From Astragalus membranaceus (Eukaryota; Streptophyta; Magnoliopsida; Fabales; Fabaceae): DNA of 64,000 nucleotides. Positions 34,177 through 45,028 of the stretch are shown here, piece by piece (position 1 is the stretch's first letter; each line of letters begins with the position of its first letter). A program made the translations under genes and the position numbers. Below the pieces are notes generated by a model. That model saw nothing but the letters and a program-made list of their open reading frames with translations. It was not told the DNA's origin and did no database searches. Location of the stretch: NCBI GenBank assembly GCA_039519185.1, contig CM076848.1, positions 188,726,628-188,790,627 of the forward strand, in the 5' to 3' direction.

Positions 34177-34803
34177 AATAAAGATAAATGACTAAATCGT
34201 TACTTTAAGTTGTAACAATTTTGTTGTTGAATTATAAGAAACATTTGTATATTTATGTTAATTAGATGAAATATAAAGTTGTGTATAATATGTTTTCTAT
34301 AAACTTTATTTCCTTAACTAAATGAAATAGATGAGTTTTATTTGATGACGATACAATTTTGATGAAATAAAATATTAAGAGATACATAAGCTAACAAAAA
34401 CCTGATATGAAATATAGATATGTTTTATACTGAGATATATATTTGATAGTATTTAGATATATAATTTATTTGTCTAATATTTTTTAGTCTTATCGAAAAA
34501 TGATCTACTTAAATGTTATATCATTTTGGATATTAGGAGCATTATTTTTTTAACATTTATATTTATTTTGAAAACATCTCTTTACTATAGTCTTTCGCAA
34601 GTTACAAATTAGATCAATCATATAAGATAGTTTGTGTCTATTTTTACTTGTGAATACAAATAGATACTAATTATCTTTTACTTGATATTCTCAAATATTA
34701 CTTTTTAATACAAAGTGATAATAATAGAATTGTTTATTAGTTTTTATGATAGAACTAATTATTTACTTAGTTTATTAATAATAAATAATAATTATATTGT
34801 AAT

Positions 34804-34841
<38 letters not shown>

Positions 34842-36030
34842 TAGTCATTATAATTTATTTTTTTGGAAAGTAAAAGGATTATTGAATTCACGGGACAACC
34901 AACTGGTCTTTCCTTTTCCCCTTCATCGCGTTAAACGTTCTTCACTTTCAAGACCACCGAATCATCTGTGTATTATGCTCACGGTCCGATTTTGAACCCT
35001 AAAACAGAATACATCGATTGATAAATTGGCTGAACCGATTTTGTAACTTATTTAACATTCTGAAACGATTATTATACAGTTGATGCGTGCTTTTTTTGTA
35101 ACGATTTAACAAACATTTTTCAATTTCTTTTCAATCGACATACCACATCAATTTCTTTTCCCCTTTTTCAAATTTTTCTGGATTTAAATGCGAAACCCGC
35201 TAACTGTTTGTGAAATTTCCCAAAGTATAAAGGATTGAACTCTGATGAAACACTATTTGTTCAGAAACTGCTGACATACTTAGGTCACTGAGTCTGATAT
35301 CAGTATCGCTTTGATACCAAGGTTAAACAAAGAGTTTGAGAGGAATTATATGTATTGCTGCATGCTTGATCTCTTATGCGTAGCTTGATCACAATTTACA
35401 ACCAATTAATGGAGTGAAGAAGGGGCTATTATGTATAGTTGTGTCTTGTGTGTTCTTGACCCACATAGGATATTGAAATCGTGAAATTGTCAATAATAAT
35501 TGATTGTTGTATATAGGTTCACTTGCAAATTATAGAACACACTACTTGGTGGCTACAATTTAAATTGAAATGAATGTATTGATCCTGTTCATTTAGTTTC
35601 CTTAATTAAATAGATCAGTTTCACTTTGTGTTTGTTAGCTTTAGAAATTTCATGTGATTAAGTTATTTTATGTAAAGAATAAGTAAGAAAATTATCCTAA
35701 ATATTCTTCAGTAACATGTAACTTTTTTTTATTGAAAGGAAACAGGTACTTGAATATGCACGGAATGATTCAGGAATATTGTAAAAGTGCAGACTGAAGT
35801 TATATGATCTATATGATCTGCTTTATTCTTTTTTGTTTGATATAATCAAAGAATCTATAACTTTTTATTCATATGACTAATATATAATTGAGGTGATATA
35901 TTTTTTGTGTGACTATATATAGGGTGTAGTTACGTGTCCTGATGTTATTCCTACTTGTTTGGTTTTTACTTGTATTTGTTTTTTAAATCCTAATCAATTG
36001 GATATCTACAACTAATACTTCAAGTTCTAT
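34177..36030. other. AT-rich Helitron interior
   Basis: No gene. It contains a (TA)n run at about 34808-34838. Nothing else was recognised. Confidence 0.4.
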
Positions 36031-36032
36031 AA

Positions 36033-36402
36033 CTAATTAGCAACTAATACTTCAAATCGTAACAAATTTTTATCCTCATCCATAATTAGCAACTTCAATC
36101 CCTTTCTTGACTTCACACGGGAAAGTGCAACATACAGTTGTCCATGAGTGAACACGGGCTTAGGGAGATAAATGCCAACTTGTGAGAGTGATTGCCCCTG
36201 ACTTTTGTTGATGGTCATCGCGAAACACACGGTAATAGGAAACTGTTTGCGCCTGAATTTAAAGGGAAGTTCAACGTCACTTGGAGTAAGATTCATTCTG
36301 GGTATAAAAATCTTGTCCCCAATGTTTTTCCCTGTTATAACGGTAGCCGTTATAATATTCTTGCCCAGATGGTTTACCATTAACCTTGTACCAGATGGTG
36401 AC
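36033..36402 (-). pseudogene. C-terminal fragment of a Helitron PIF1-like helicase
   Basis: The minus-strand frame contains SGTRLMVNHLGKNIITATVI, FAMTINKSQGQSLSQVGIYL and HGQLYVALSRVKSRKGLK, the last motifs of Helitron-encoded PIF1-family helicases (the TINKSQGQS and YVALSRV boxes). It ends at a normal stop (36033-36035). The Walker A and B regions and the Rep domain are not nearby, so this is the remnant of an internally deleted element. Confidence 0.88.
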
Positions 36403-36477
36403 CGATGCTTGTTTTTATATAATTATGAATACTTGCAATATATGAACTTATTAAATTATTCTATAATTGTTAATACC

Positions 36478-36860
36478 TGCAGACATAGAGGTTACATTGA
36501 AAGTATGTTGTGTCAACAAAGATGTATCAGCAACCCAGAGCGTGGGGTTCATCGGTTGGGTCTGATCCTCCCTTAACCAATGGTCGGGGGTTCGATCCTC
36601 ACCTTGGGTACGGAGCAGCGTTAAAACTCTGGGCCAGCTCTCCTGCCCCTCGAGGCACCTCCAATGAGCAAGGGATTAGTCACTACTATCCGTGCGGTGG
36701 ATACCCGGGTTTACCCAAAAAAACAAAGATGTATCAGCCGCATGATGGCATACACCAGGAGTTACATGCTCAGGCCACGGTGAACTACCTGCTAGAGCGG
36801 AAAGCAGTGTCAACAGCTCAGAGGTATCCAGAACATAATTGGCAGTGTAGTATTAATCAT
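36478..36860 (-). pseudogene. Exon of an unidentified Helitron-associated gene, split by a SINE
   Basis: On the minus strand an open stretch includes YVLDTSELLTLLSALAG and FNVTSMSA before a donor-like gtatt. With the SINE and one copy of its target duplication set aside, the frame is continuous across the insertion. I do not recognise the protein. The acceptor is not clear. Confidence 0.4.
36532..36721 (+). mobile_element. tRNA-derived SINE with 17-bp target duplication
   Basis: A 190-bp body starts aacccagagcgtgggg, contains a strong pol III B box (gggttcgatcc, about 36588-36598) and ends gtttacccaaaaaa. The 17-bp aacaaagatgtatcagc flanks it on both sides (36515-36531 and 36722-36738) without change. 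The A box is less clear. Confidence 0.82.
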
Positions 36861-36886
36861 TTTTTATTGGATATTGTCACACTTAC

Positions 36887-36946
36887 TTGCATATGTTTCA
36901 TGAGGGTCTTTGGTGTACGGGGCAGGCTGCTGAGATAGTAACCCGT
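36887..36946 (-). pseudogene. Unidentified exon, 3' part (split by gypsy-2)
   Basis: The minus-strand reading LLSQQPAPYTKDPHETYAS ends at a canonical donor (gtaagt). It continues upstream across gypsy-2 into 49412-49556, where ASRSNIRRFLADIGSTHDQ precedes it. The exon is continuous when one cccgt copy is discounted. Function unknown. Confidence 0.5.
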
Positions 36947-37671
36947 TGTTTGCTGGTGTTTTTAGCAAACAATCACTGGTTTTATTAGAAAGGTTTTGTG
37001 AGATTAAACCAGAAATCTCTAAAGCAATTGCCTTTAAACACCACACTTTGTCAACAAATATATTTTAAAAGGGAGACAATTCACCATGAAGATTGAAATA
37101 AAAGTAAAAGAAGTGATAAAATGGAACGCAGAAATGTTAAATGACTTGTATTGAAAACAATAAATTGCATTGAATGTAAGGAGAGTGGTGTACAAATTCA
37201 CATACGTTGTACAAGAATTCTTTTGCTCTGTTTTCGCTGTGACTTGGAAGTTAGAGTTTCAGAATTGTGTGTTTGGTATAATAATTTGCCACCTTGATTT
37301 CTACGTAAAAACCACTATTTATACAGAAAACAATGACTGAAATGTAAACTGCTATGGACACGTGGCCACGTCTCATTAACCAATGAAGGATTTCATGCCA
37401 CGTCTGACGCCATAACTGCCCACGTTGTATTAACCGTAGTCTTGGAATTCGACACAACTGTCTGCCAATAACTGCTTGACGAAATCTTGAATACACTGTC
37501 TTGTCGAAAACTTTGTCCTGTCGAAATGGTGAAGACCTCTTCTGTCGAAAACATGCTGAGATGACATACATGTCATTTATTCTCTTTGAAGGCATTATGA
37601 ATGTTCTTTAATGAAAAGTCAAACCTTATTAAATAACCACTCAGAAGTCTTGTCGAAATTCTAGGCTAACA
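36947..37671 (-). repeat. gypsy-2 3' LTR (element orientation minus)
   Basis: 725 bp, tgtttgctgg..ggctaaca on the plus strand. No difference from 48682-49406 was found by eye. Confidence 0.95.
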
Positions 37672-37688
37672 AATTGCCCCCCAAAAAA
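37672..37688 (-). other. gypsy-2 polypurine tract
   Basis: On the minus strand ttttttggggggcaatt abuts the 3' LTR. It is a purine-rich primer site with a short spacer. Confidence 0.7.
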
Positions 37689-37915
37689 TAGCTTTTTCGA
37701 CAATGTTTAAGGAAGAAAAAGAATATTTTTTGAAGATTTCGAAACGTCACCTCCAACAACTTTACATTAAATGGTGATAGGCAAAAATAATTATGACCTT
37801 ACGCAGATAAAGCGAACCATTTCATTGGGCCACGTCATTTGGTTGGTAGACCACGTCTTTTCAGAACCTCAAACGTGCGAAGCGTCGTAACTGTGTAACC
37901 GTTGCACCTCTAACG

Positions 37916-37923
37916 TATAAATA
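37916..37923 (+). promoter_or_regulatory. TATA box of the antisense PMD gene
   Basis: tataaata lies 164 bp upstream of the ATG at 38080 and outside the LTR. Transcription would start near 37945-37950, giving a leader of about 130 nt. Supported by motif and spacing only. Confidence 0.55.
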
Positions 37924-38079
37924 CGTTTCACTTCATCTTCTTCATTTTTACGCTCCCTTTGAACCTTAAACTCTGAAATTTCTCAGCTAACCTTGCTTCT
38001 TCACGAAAGCTTCAAACTTTTTCATTGTTTCGACATCCCCACTAAAAACACAACCTTCTTTGTTCATTATTTTCAACAA

Positions 38080-41000
38080 ATGGCTTCTTCTAGCGCTCAA
38101 ACTCAGAAACAAACAGTTGCTGTGCGTGGCTTTGAAGGTTTCGTTGAAGAACCTTCACCAACTTGTTTTAATCAGATACTTATTCCATCTGGTAAACCTT
38201 TTACCCATGCTTATTTAGGTCCTCTTCCTGATCCCATAGAAAGCGAAGAAATTAAAGCGATTTTTCCCAGTCACCGCAAACTTCAACCTAGAATTTTTGA
38301 AGAAACTCCTTTTCATTTGGAATTTCTGAAAAACCCCAACAGAGTTTTTAGGTCTGCTCCCAAAGTAGAACAAAGTGATTATATTGCATGGCTTGACAAA
38401 GTTCAAAAACAAAAGGAAACCATTTGGCAAGAACAGGGAATTTTTGACATTATCCAGCTGTCGAAATATGGACCCAAATACGATAGCACTATGCTTCTAG
38501 CAGCATTGCAGTTCTGGGACATATCTACCCATAGTCTCCATCTAAAGTGTGGCATGCTAGCTCCCACTTTGTTGGATGTGGCTGCCATTACTGGCCTGAA
38601 ACCATTGGGTGAAATCTTTGACCCTAAACTAGCCACCAACGATTATGGCTTCTCATTTAACAACCCTACTTTTAGTGCTTATATTGCTGATCATCATGAT
38701 ACTGAGAATGCTGAAGTATCTGATCTAGAACATATAGCTTTTCTTACTCAGTGGCTGTCGTGCTTTGTCTTTTGCTCCCGTTCTCTCCAAGTAGCAAAAG
38801 TTTTCGTTCCTTTGGCCATTCAACTCCATAAGGCCAAGAAAATCAATTTAGCAAAATTAGTTCTAGGAAATCTCTATCAGCATCTTGATGGTGCTGCGCT
38901 TGAATTGAAAGAAGGTGAACCTACTGACAAACTGCTTATTGCTGGTCCTATGTGGCTTATGCAACTTTGGCTCTTAGCCACTTTTGAAACAAGGCTGAAC
39001 TTGTTTATTCCTAAGGAAGTTCGACCAACTTTACCAACTAGAAGAACCCAAGGAATTCGACTAGCACAATTGAAGAATAGGGAGATAAACTTGTCTTATG
39101 AAGAAGCGTTTTCCATGTACTTCGACATCTTCAATAAGTGCACTACTTTCGTTGATGCTATGGCGCCTTTTGTCAGATGCACTTTTGGACCATCTTGGTT
39201 CACCAACGAATTTCCTTCTAACTCAACAGAAAATGCTGAAGAAATAAACCAAATCTGGCAAGCCTATCTTTCGCCCTCCCTTCTTTCAATAAGGCTCTCC
39301 CCAAGCAACAACAAAAACAACCTTGGTATTAGCAAGTATTTTCCCAGCTATCTTTCAAGACAATTTGGGTTATGCCAACTTCGACCGGCCCCGGTCTGTT
39401 TGCACAGAAGAGAGTTCAACACTCCGGAAACAGAGCAAGCTTATCAGCAAATCTTCAAGAATTTTCGCTTCAAAGATTTGCTCTTTGAACCTGCTAAATT
39501 TCAACCCAACTTTTCTTGTACAAAGGCGTTCCAAGATTGGTGGGGTGGATATTATGCTAAAGCTCTTAAAGGAAAAACTGATGCAGAAATTTCGAAAATT
39601 TTGTATTCAGTTTTTCCTTCTCAAATTGCTGAGAAGAATAAACCCTCAGGTATCTTCAGATAATTGGAAACATACTTCTTTGTTAGTTAAATTTTAAAAC
39701 CATTTACCTGATAAAATTTTTGCATTATGAACAGCTGCTGTTTCACAGAAAAAACTTACTAAAGCAGCACCAAAGCAAAGCAAGCCAACAGCAAGGACAC
39801 CACCCAAAACAAAGAAGAAGCTTGTGGTCAAATCTACTTCTAATTTACCCCAAATAGAGGTATATCTTTGTTAATTGACTAGACCCTCAAGGTAGAAAAT
39901 TCGACCAAATTTCATCACCTTTATTTCTTTTTCCTCTTTCAGAAGAAACCTGGAGCAACAAGTTCTCTTGCAATAGGGCAAAGCTTACTTGTTTCCAGTT
40001 CTGAGGTAACAAATATATCTTCAATTTTGTTTCAAATTTCTTCGATTCTTTTAACACTTGATTATGTATTCAACTCATGCTTCTCTTTCACAGGATACTG
40101 CTAGTGATGACGATGACATGCCTCTTATCCATCGGTCAAGGAAGCGAACGCAACCCGAATCCCAAGCAAGGGGAAAAGGGATTGTGATCAAGGAACCACA
40201 AGAGCAATCTCAGGGACCTTCTCCCAAAAGACTTCGCACAACAATCGAAATTCCTGTTGTCGACTCTGTAGCTGCCCCAACTGTCCTTTCGACTGAGCAA
40301 ATTTTACCTGCACCACCAACGCCTATGGAGATTTCCACAATAATTCCAACTACCCAAAATTCTCCTATGGTTGTTGACGTTGAAGGAACGGACATTGCCA
40401 CTGATGCGAATGTCGAAATAGAACCTGAGCACACCACCGAGCACACACCAGATGTGGCAAGCATTAAGGCTTCAAACAAAGAAACGATTGAAATTGATGC
40501 TCAAGAACAGGCTTCTACCAAGGAGTCAACTAGTAGCGCTATGAGTGACCAGGAATTTTCGTTAATGAAGGCGACAAATCCTTTGGCTGCGCTTAAACAC
40601 TTGCTGAGCCTTTCTTCTTCTTCCCCTGCTATGGTTTCCAGTGCTTCGACTACTTCCTTGACCTCTGTTACTCAAGAGTCTACTGAAGAATTGCTTCAGC
40701 AATTAAAAACTAAGGTCTTGGAAGGCAATCTCTTTACTAAGATTGAAGAAAACCCATCAGAAAGCTTTGCAATTAAAGACATCGCTCAAAAATTGCTGCA
40801 ATCAGAGCCTAATGCGAAACTTTTCGCTTTCTTGGTTGAATTTTTGCCAGTCTTTGAAACTTTCGCACTTCACATCAGTAAACGCTCTGAAACTTCTATG
40901 TTAAAAAACCAAGAGGCTGCACTTCATCAAGAGAAAATGAATGCCTTCAAAGTTTCTCAAACCCCCATTGATGAATTGGAAGTTCAGATGACGAAGGATG

Positions 41001-41296
41001 AGCAAGAACTTGCTAACTGGAATTCAAAAATTCAGCACTATGATGAAGAGATAAGAATTCTCCAAACAAAGCTGGCAAGTGCTAAATACCAAAAGGGTTT
41101 GGTACAACAAAGAATGGAGACTCCTAAGTCGAAAATTGAAAAGGCAGCTACAGAGGCTCTTCAACATTTTGAAGATGCTCAAAAACATCAAGCCACTATT
41201 GCTCAACTGGATAAAGAGTTAAGCTTTCTAGATTCTTCGATTGCTGTGGGCACCAAAATTCTCTACAGGCTCAAGCATTCTCTTCAAAGCTTTTAG
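38080..41296 (+). CDS. Plant-mobile-domain (PMD) protein, four exons, antisense within gypsy-2
   Basis: Exons 38080-39649, 39735-39859, 39943-40005 and 40094-41296 are separated by three short GT..AG introns (85, 83 and 88 bp) with matching phases, giving 2961 nt and 986 aa. The ATG at 38080 (MASSSAQTQKQ) is the first in frame. Residues about 100-500 show the PMD pattern: W at 104, YGPKYDSTMLLAALQFWD, LLDVAAITGLKPLG, AFLTQWLSCFVF and GPMWLMQLWLLA. Exon 2 is Lys-rich (KTKKKLVVK, NLS-like), and the last about 115 residues form a charged coiled coil. PMD proteins include Arabidopsis MAIN/MAIL and many transposon-borne relatives; the biochemical role is unclear. The gene converges on gypsy-2 pol with 87 bp between stops. 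No break was seen. Confidence 0.85.
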
Positions 41297-41383
41297 TAAC
41301 TTGTACTAGTATAGGATTTCTTTTAATGGCTATGTAATTATTTTAATCGAATACATTACCATTTTTTGAACCAATTTATGGTT

Positions 41384-44300
41384 TTATCCTTGCTCGATTC
41401 TAACTTCGTTTAATGTTGGCTTATATTGTTTTAAATACTTGCCATTTATTTTGAAGATTCTATTTTCGTCACCTAGTTCTTCGATTTCATAAGCGCCATT
41501 CGAAAAACATTGCAACACGCGAAATGGGCCTTCCCAACTGGGTGACCATTTACCCAAGACTCTATCTTTTTTATCCATAGGTAACAGCACTTTCCAAACT
41601 AAATCACCTGTATTAAAGGTTTTTAACTTAACCTTTTTGTTATAAGCTTTAGCTACTCTTTCCTTCTGTCGAATAAGCATTTCCAAAGCTAATAACCTCT
41701 CCTCGTCTAAATCAATTAGCTCATCAAGCATCATATTCCAATAATGATCAAAAGGAACTTCATACTGTCTTTGAATTCTTGTTGATTGTAAACAAATTTC
41801 GACAGGCAATACTGCATCGTGTCCAAAGGTTAATCTGTATGGAGTAGCATTGATAGATTCTTTGGGTGAATTTCTACAAGCCCATAAAACTTGATCTAAA
41901 GTGTTATGCCAATTTCTGGGTTTTTTCCCAACATGTTTTTTAATCAAGTTAATAATGATTTTATTGGCAGCTTCCACTTGACCATTGGCTTGTGCGTAAT
42001 ATGGTGTCGAAGTTAATAACTTAAAACCAATTTCAGAAGCAAATTCCACCATTTTTCGACCAGTGAAAACAGAACCCTGATCTGTAGTTATGGTTTCTGG
42101 AATTCCATACCTATAAATAATATGATTTTGGATAAACCGTATTACTGCTTCTTGATCTACATTGGTTAAAGGTATTGCTTCAACCCATTTGGTAAAATAA
42201 TCAATTCCTACCAATATATATTTGTGACCTTTTGATGATGTTGGCTTTATTTCTCCAATTATATCCAGAGCCCAACCTCTGAATGGCCAAGGTTTCACTA
42301 TGGCATGCAATTCATTTGCAGGTACATGTTGTATTCCAGCATGCTTTTGACACTCTTGGCATCCTTTAGCAAACTCTATACAATCTTTCAACATTGATGG
42401 CCAATATATTCCTTGTCGAAATAATAGCCATTTCATTTTATGGCCTACTTGGTGTGAACCACAAGCTCCACTGTGTGTTTCAGAAACTGCTAAATATGCC
42501 TCATTTTCACTAAGACATTTCAATAATATCCCTTCAGGAGTTTTCTTAAACAATTCATTTCCTATTATCACATAGCTTAAAGCTCTGTACTTTACCTTTT
42601 TGTTGGTATTTCCTGTGGGATTTTGCAAGTATTCTACAATAGGTCTTCGCCAATCATCATTGGCCATATTGTCAATAGCAAAAACTTCTGCTAAAACAAC
42701 TTCATCAACAATGTGATGTTGTTTAATACATTCCTCATCTGTATTTGTTGCCCCCCCAGTTTTTGGTGTTGACAATAATGAGGAAGAAATATCATCAGAT
42801 ACGAGTTTCTCTTTTATTTCTATTAATTCTTCAAGGCTTTGTTTTGAAACTCTATAACCTGATGCAATTTGGGCCAAATCATTCGCCACTTGATTATCAA
42901 CTCGTGGTAAATGTTCTAAATGAACAGAGTCAAATCTTTTTAACAAGGAATTGGCCATAATAAAGTATTTAATAAGGTGTTCTTTAATACATTTATATTC
43001 TTTGGTCATTTGTTTGATAACCAATTCTGAATCACCTTTTATTTCGATACATCTTGCCCCCAGCTCAAGTAAAATTTCAAGGCCTATAATTAAAGCCTCA
43101 TACTCAGCTTCATTATTTGAGCAATGATTTCGAATCTTATACTTGTATTTCGTTGGAATGTTATTTGGTGAAATAATTAAAACACCAATCCCAACTCCTT
43201 TTTTATGACTTGAACCGTCAAAATACAACCTCCAAGGATATGTGTCTACGAAATGTAACGTTTCTTCGACAACAGAATGGTCTACTATAAAATCAGCAAC
43301 CACTTGTCCTTTAGTTGATTTTAAAGGTTGATAAGTTAAGTCATATTCAGACAAAGCTAAAGCCCACTTACCAATTCTACTATGCATTATTGGTTTCGAC
43401 AGCATATGCTTAATAATATCAGAATGCGAATAAACACAAACATTAGCTGGCTTTATATATTGCTTTAACTTTGTGCAAGAAAAATATAAACAAAGGCACA
43501 ATTTTTCTATAGAACTGTACCTAGTTTCAGCATCTATTAAAATTCTACTAAGGTAATATATGGCCCTTTCGACACCATTATCATCCTCTTGAGCTAACAT
43601 GCTACCAATTGTTTTTTCAGATGCTGCTATATACAATTTGAGCACTTTGTTTCTAATAATAGGCATTAGAATTGGTGGTTTCATCAAATAAGACTTAATT
43701 TCTTCAAAAGCTGCTTGGTGAACGGATTCCCATTTGAAAACTTCTTCTTTCTTCAGTCTCAATAATGGCGAAAATGCTTGAGTTTTGCCACTTAGATTTG
43801 ATATGAACCTTCGTAGGAAATTGATTTTTCCCAACAACGACTGAAGTTCTTTTTTGGTTGAAGGAGCTTTCGTTTCAATTATAGCTTTAGTCTTATTCTG
43901 ATTGATTTCAATGCCTTTTTTGTGCACCACAAAACCCAAGAAATCTCCTGCACGCACACAAAAGGCACACTTTAATGGATTCATTTTCAATCCATATTTC
44001 CTCATTCTTTCGAAAGACTGTCGAAGATGGTCTAAATGACCATTTTCTGAGGAAGATTTAACTACCACATCATCTATGTACACTTGCATAAAGTTTTCAA
44101 TGAAATCATGAAACATACAATTCATTGCCCTCTGATATGTAGCACCAGCATTTTTTAAACCAAATGGCATTACTACCCATTCATAAATACCTAATGCCCC
44201 TGGACAACGAAATGCAGTTTTCGAAACATCCTCTTCAGCAATAAAGATTTGATTATACCCAGAATAACCATCAAGCATGCTGAGGTATTCAAATCCTGCT

Positions 44301-45028
44301 GCTGAATCTATCAACATTTCTGCCACAGGCATTGCGTATTCATCTTTGGGAGTGGCATTATTTAAATCTCTAAAATCAATGCAAACTCTAAGAGTGCCAT
44401 TTTTCTTAATTACAGGAACTATATTAGCTAACCATTCGACATACCTGGCAGTTCTGATGAATTTGTTCTTGAACAACCTTTCAATCTCCTCTTTAATTTT
44501 AGTTAATATCTGAGGAGCAAACCTTCTTGGTATCTGCTTCACTGGCTTCTTCTCTGGTCGAATTGGTAACTGCAACTCCACAACGTCTCGACTCAAACCA
44601 GGCATTTCGTCATAGTCCCAAGCAAAGCAGTCTTTGAACTCCCTCAGTAATGTTATAACTTGGGTTTTCAATGCAACATCCAGGTATGCGCTAACAAAAG
44701 TTGGCCTCTTCTTTGAGCCATCTCCCAAATCCACTTCCTCCAATGGATCTTGAGCCTGCATTCGCTTTGTTGAATCTCCAGGATCTTTTTCAAACCCCAA
44801 TGGCTCATTATCATAAATGCAATCAAGCTTTCCATTCATAATAATGCCATTTTCGTCTTCAGAACTTTTGGCTTCGACAGCCATTGTTTGATGAATTAAT
44901 TCGGCTTCCATCGCCGCTTTTAACTTATTCTCGGCCATATAAGCCGTAATCTTGTTCCATGCATTAGGAACTGACATAGGAAACATTTCAAGAATCAGAA
45001 TACCACCCTTCAGGTTGGGCAGTAGCAT
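41384..45028 (-). CDS. gypsy-2 pol: RT, RNase H and integrase (1214 aa)
   Basis: The ATG at 45028 opens a frame carrying the RT (KKNGTLRVCIDFRDLNNATP, YIDD at 317-320, KKGIEINQNKTKAI) and an RT-linked RNase H region. Then comes a second RNase H-like domain (WRLYFDGSSHKKGVGIGVLI, NNEAEYEALIIGLEI, GDSELV), typical of Tat elements. The integrase follows with H-H-C-C (HSGACGSHQVGH..CQECQKH), D in WALDIIGEI, D in ITTDQGSVFTG and E in NGQVEAANKII, and a GPFRVL C-terminus. All catalytic motifs are present. The frame overlaps gag by 41 nt in the +1 frame, so expression needs a frameshift, splicing or reinitiation. Confidence 0.94.
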   Translation of the reverse strand: MLLPNLKGGILILEMFPMSVPNAWNKITAYMAENKLKAAMEAELIHQTMAVEAKSSEDENGIIMNGKLDCIYDNEPLGFEKDPGDSTKRMQAQDPLEEVDLGDGSKKRPTFVSAYLDVALKTQVITLLREFKDCFAWDYDEMPGLSRDVVELQLPIRPEKKPVKQIPRRFAPQILTKIKEEIERLFKNKFIRTARYVEWLANIVPVIKKNGTLRVCIDFRDLNNATPKDEYAMPVAEMLIDSAAGFEYLSMLDGYSGYNQIFIAEEDVSKTAFRCPGALGIYEWVVMPFGLKNAGATYQRAMNCMFHDFIENFMQVYIDDVVVKSSSENGHLDHLRQSFERMRKYGLKMNPLKCAFCVRAGDFLGFVVHKKGIEINQNKTKAIIETKAPSTKKELQSLLGKINFLRRFISNLSGKTQAFSPLLRLKKEEVFKWESVHQAAFEEIKSYLMKPPILMPIIRNKVLKLYIAASEKTIGSMLAQEDDNGVERAIYYLSRILIDAETRYSSIEKLCLCLYFSCTKLKQYIKPANVCVYSHSDIIKHMLSKPIMHSRIGKWALALSEYDLTYQPLKSTKGQVVADFIVDHSVVEETLHFVDTYPWRLYFDGSSHKKGVGIGVLIISPNNIPTKYKYKIRNHCSNNEAEYEALIIGLEILLELGARCIEIKGDSELVIKQMTKEYKCIKEHLIKYFIMANSLLKRFDSVHLEHLPRVDNQVANDLAQIASGYRVSKQSLEELIEIKEKLVSDDISSSLLSTPKTGGATNTDEECIKQHHIVDEVVLAEVFAIDNMANDDWRRPIVEYLQNPTGNTNKKVKYRALSYVIIGNELFKKTPEGILLKCLSENEAYLAVSETHSGACGSHQVGHKMKWLLFRQGIYWPSMLKDCIEFAKGCQECQKHAGIQHVPANELHAIVKPWPFRGWALDIIGEIKPTSSKGHKYILVGIDYFTKWVEAIPLTNVDQEAVIRFIQNHIIYRYGIPETITTDQGSVFTGRKMVEFASEIGFKLLTSTPYYAQANGQVEAANKIIINLIKKHVGKKPRNWHNTLDQVLWACRNSPKESINATPYRLTFGHDAVLPVEICLQSTRIQRQYEVPFDHYWNMMLDELIDLDEERLLALEMLIRQKERVAKAYNKKVKLKTFNTGDLVWKVLLPMDKKDRVLGKWSPSWEGPFRVLQCFSNGAYEIEELGDENRIFKINGKYLKQYKPTLNEVRIEQG

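Noticed and set aside
37251..37595. 114-codon minus-strand frame in the gypsy-2 LTR, repeated at 48986-49330
   Set aside because: LTR duplication explains both copies. It spans the TATA and ACGT motifs and shows no protein-like pattern.
37993..38079. Upstream in-frame extension of the PMD gene
   Set aside because: No ATG before 38080. The stretch fits a 5' UTR downstream of the TATA box at 37916.
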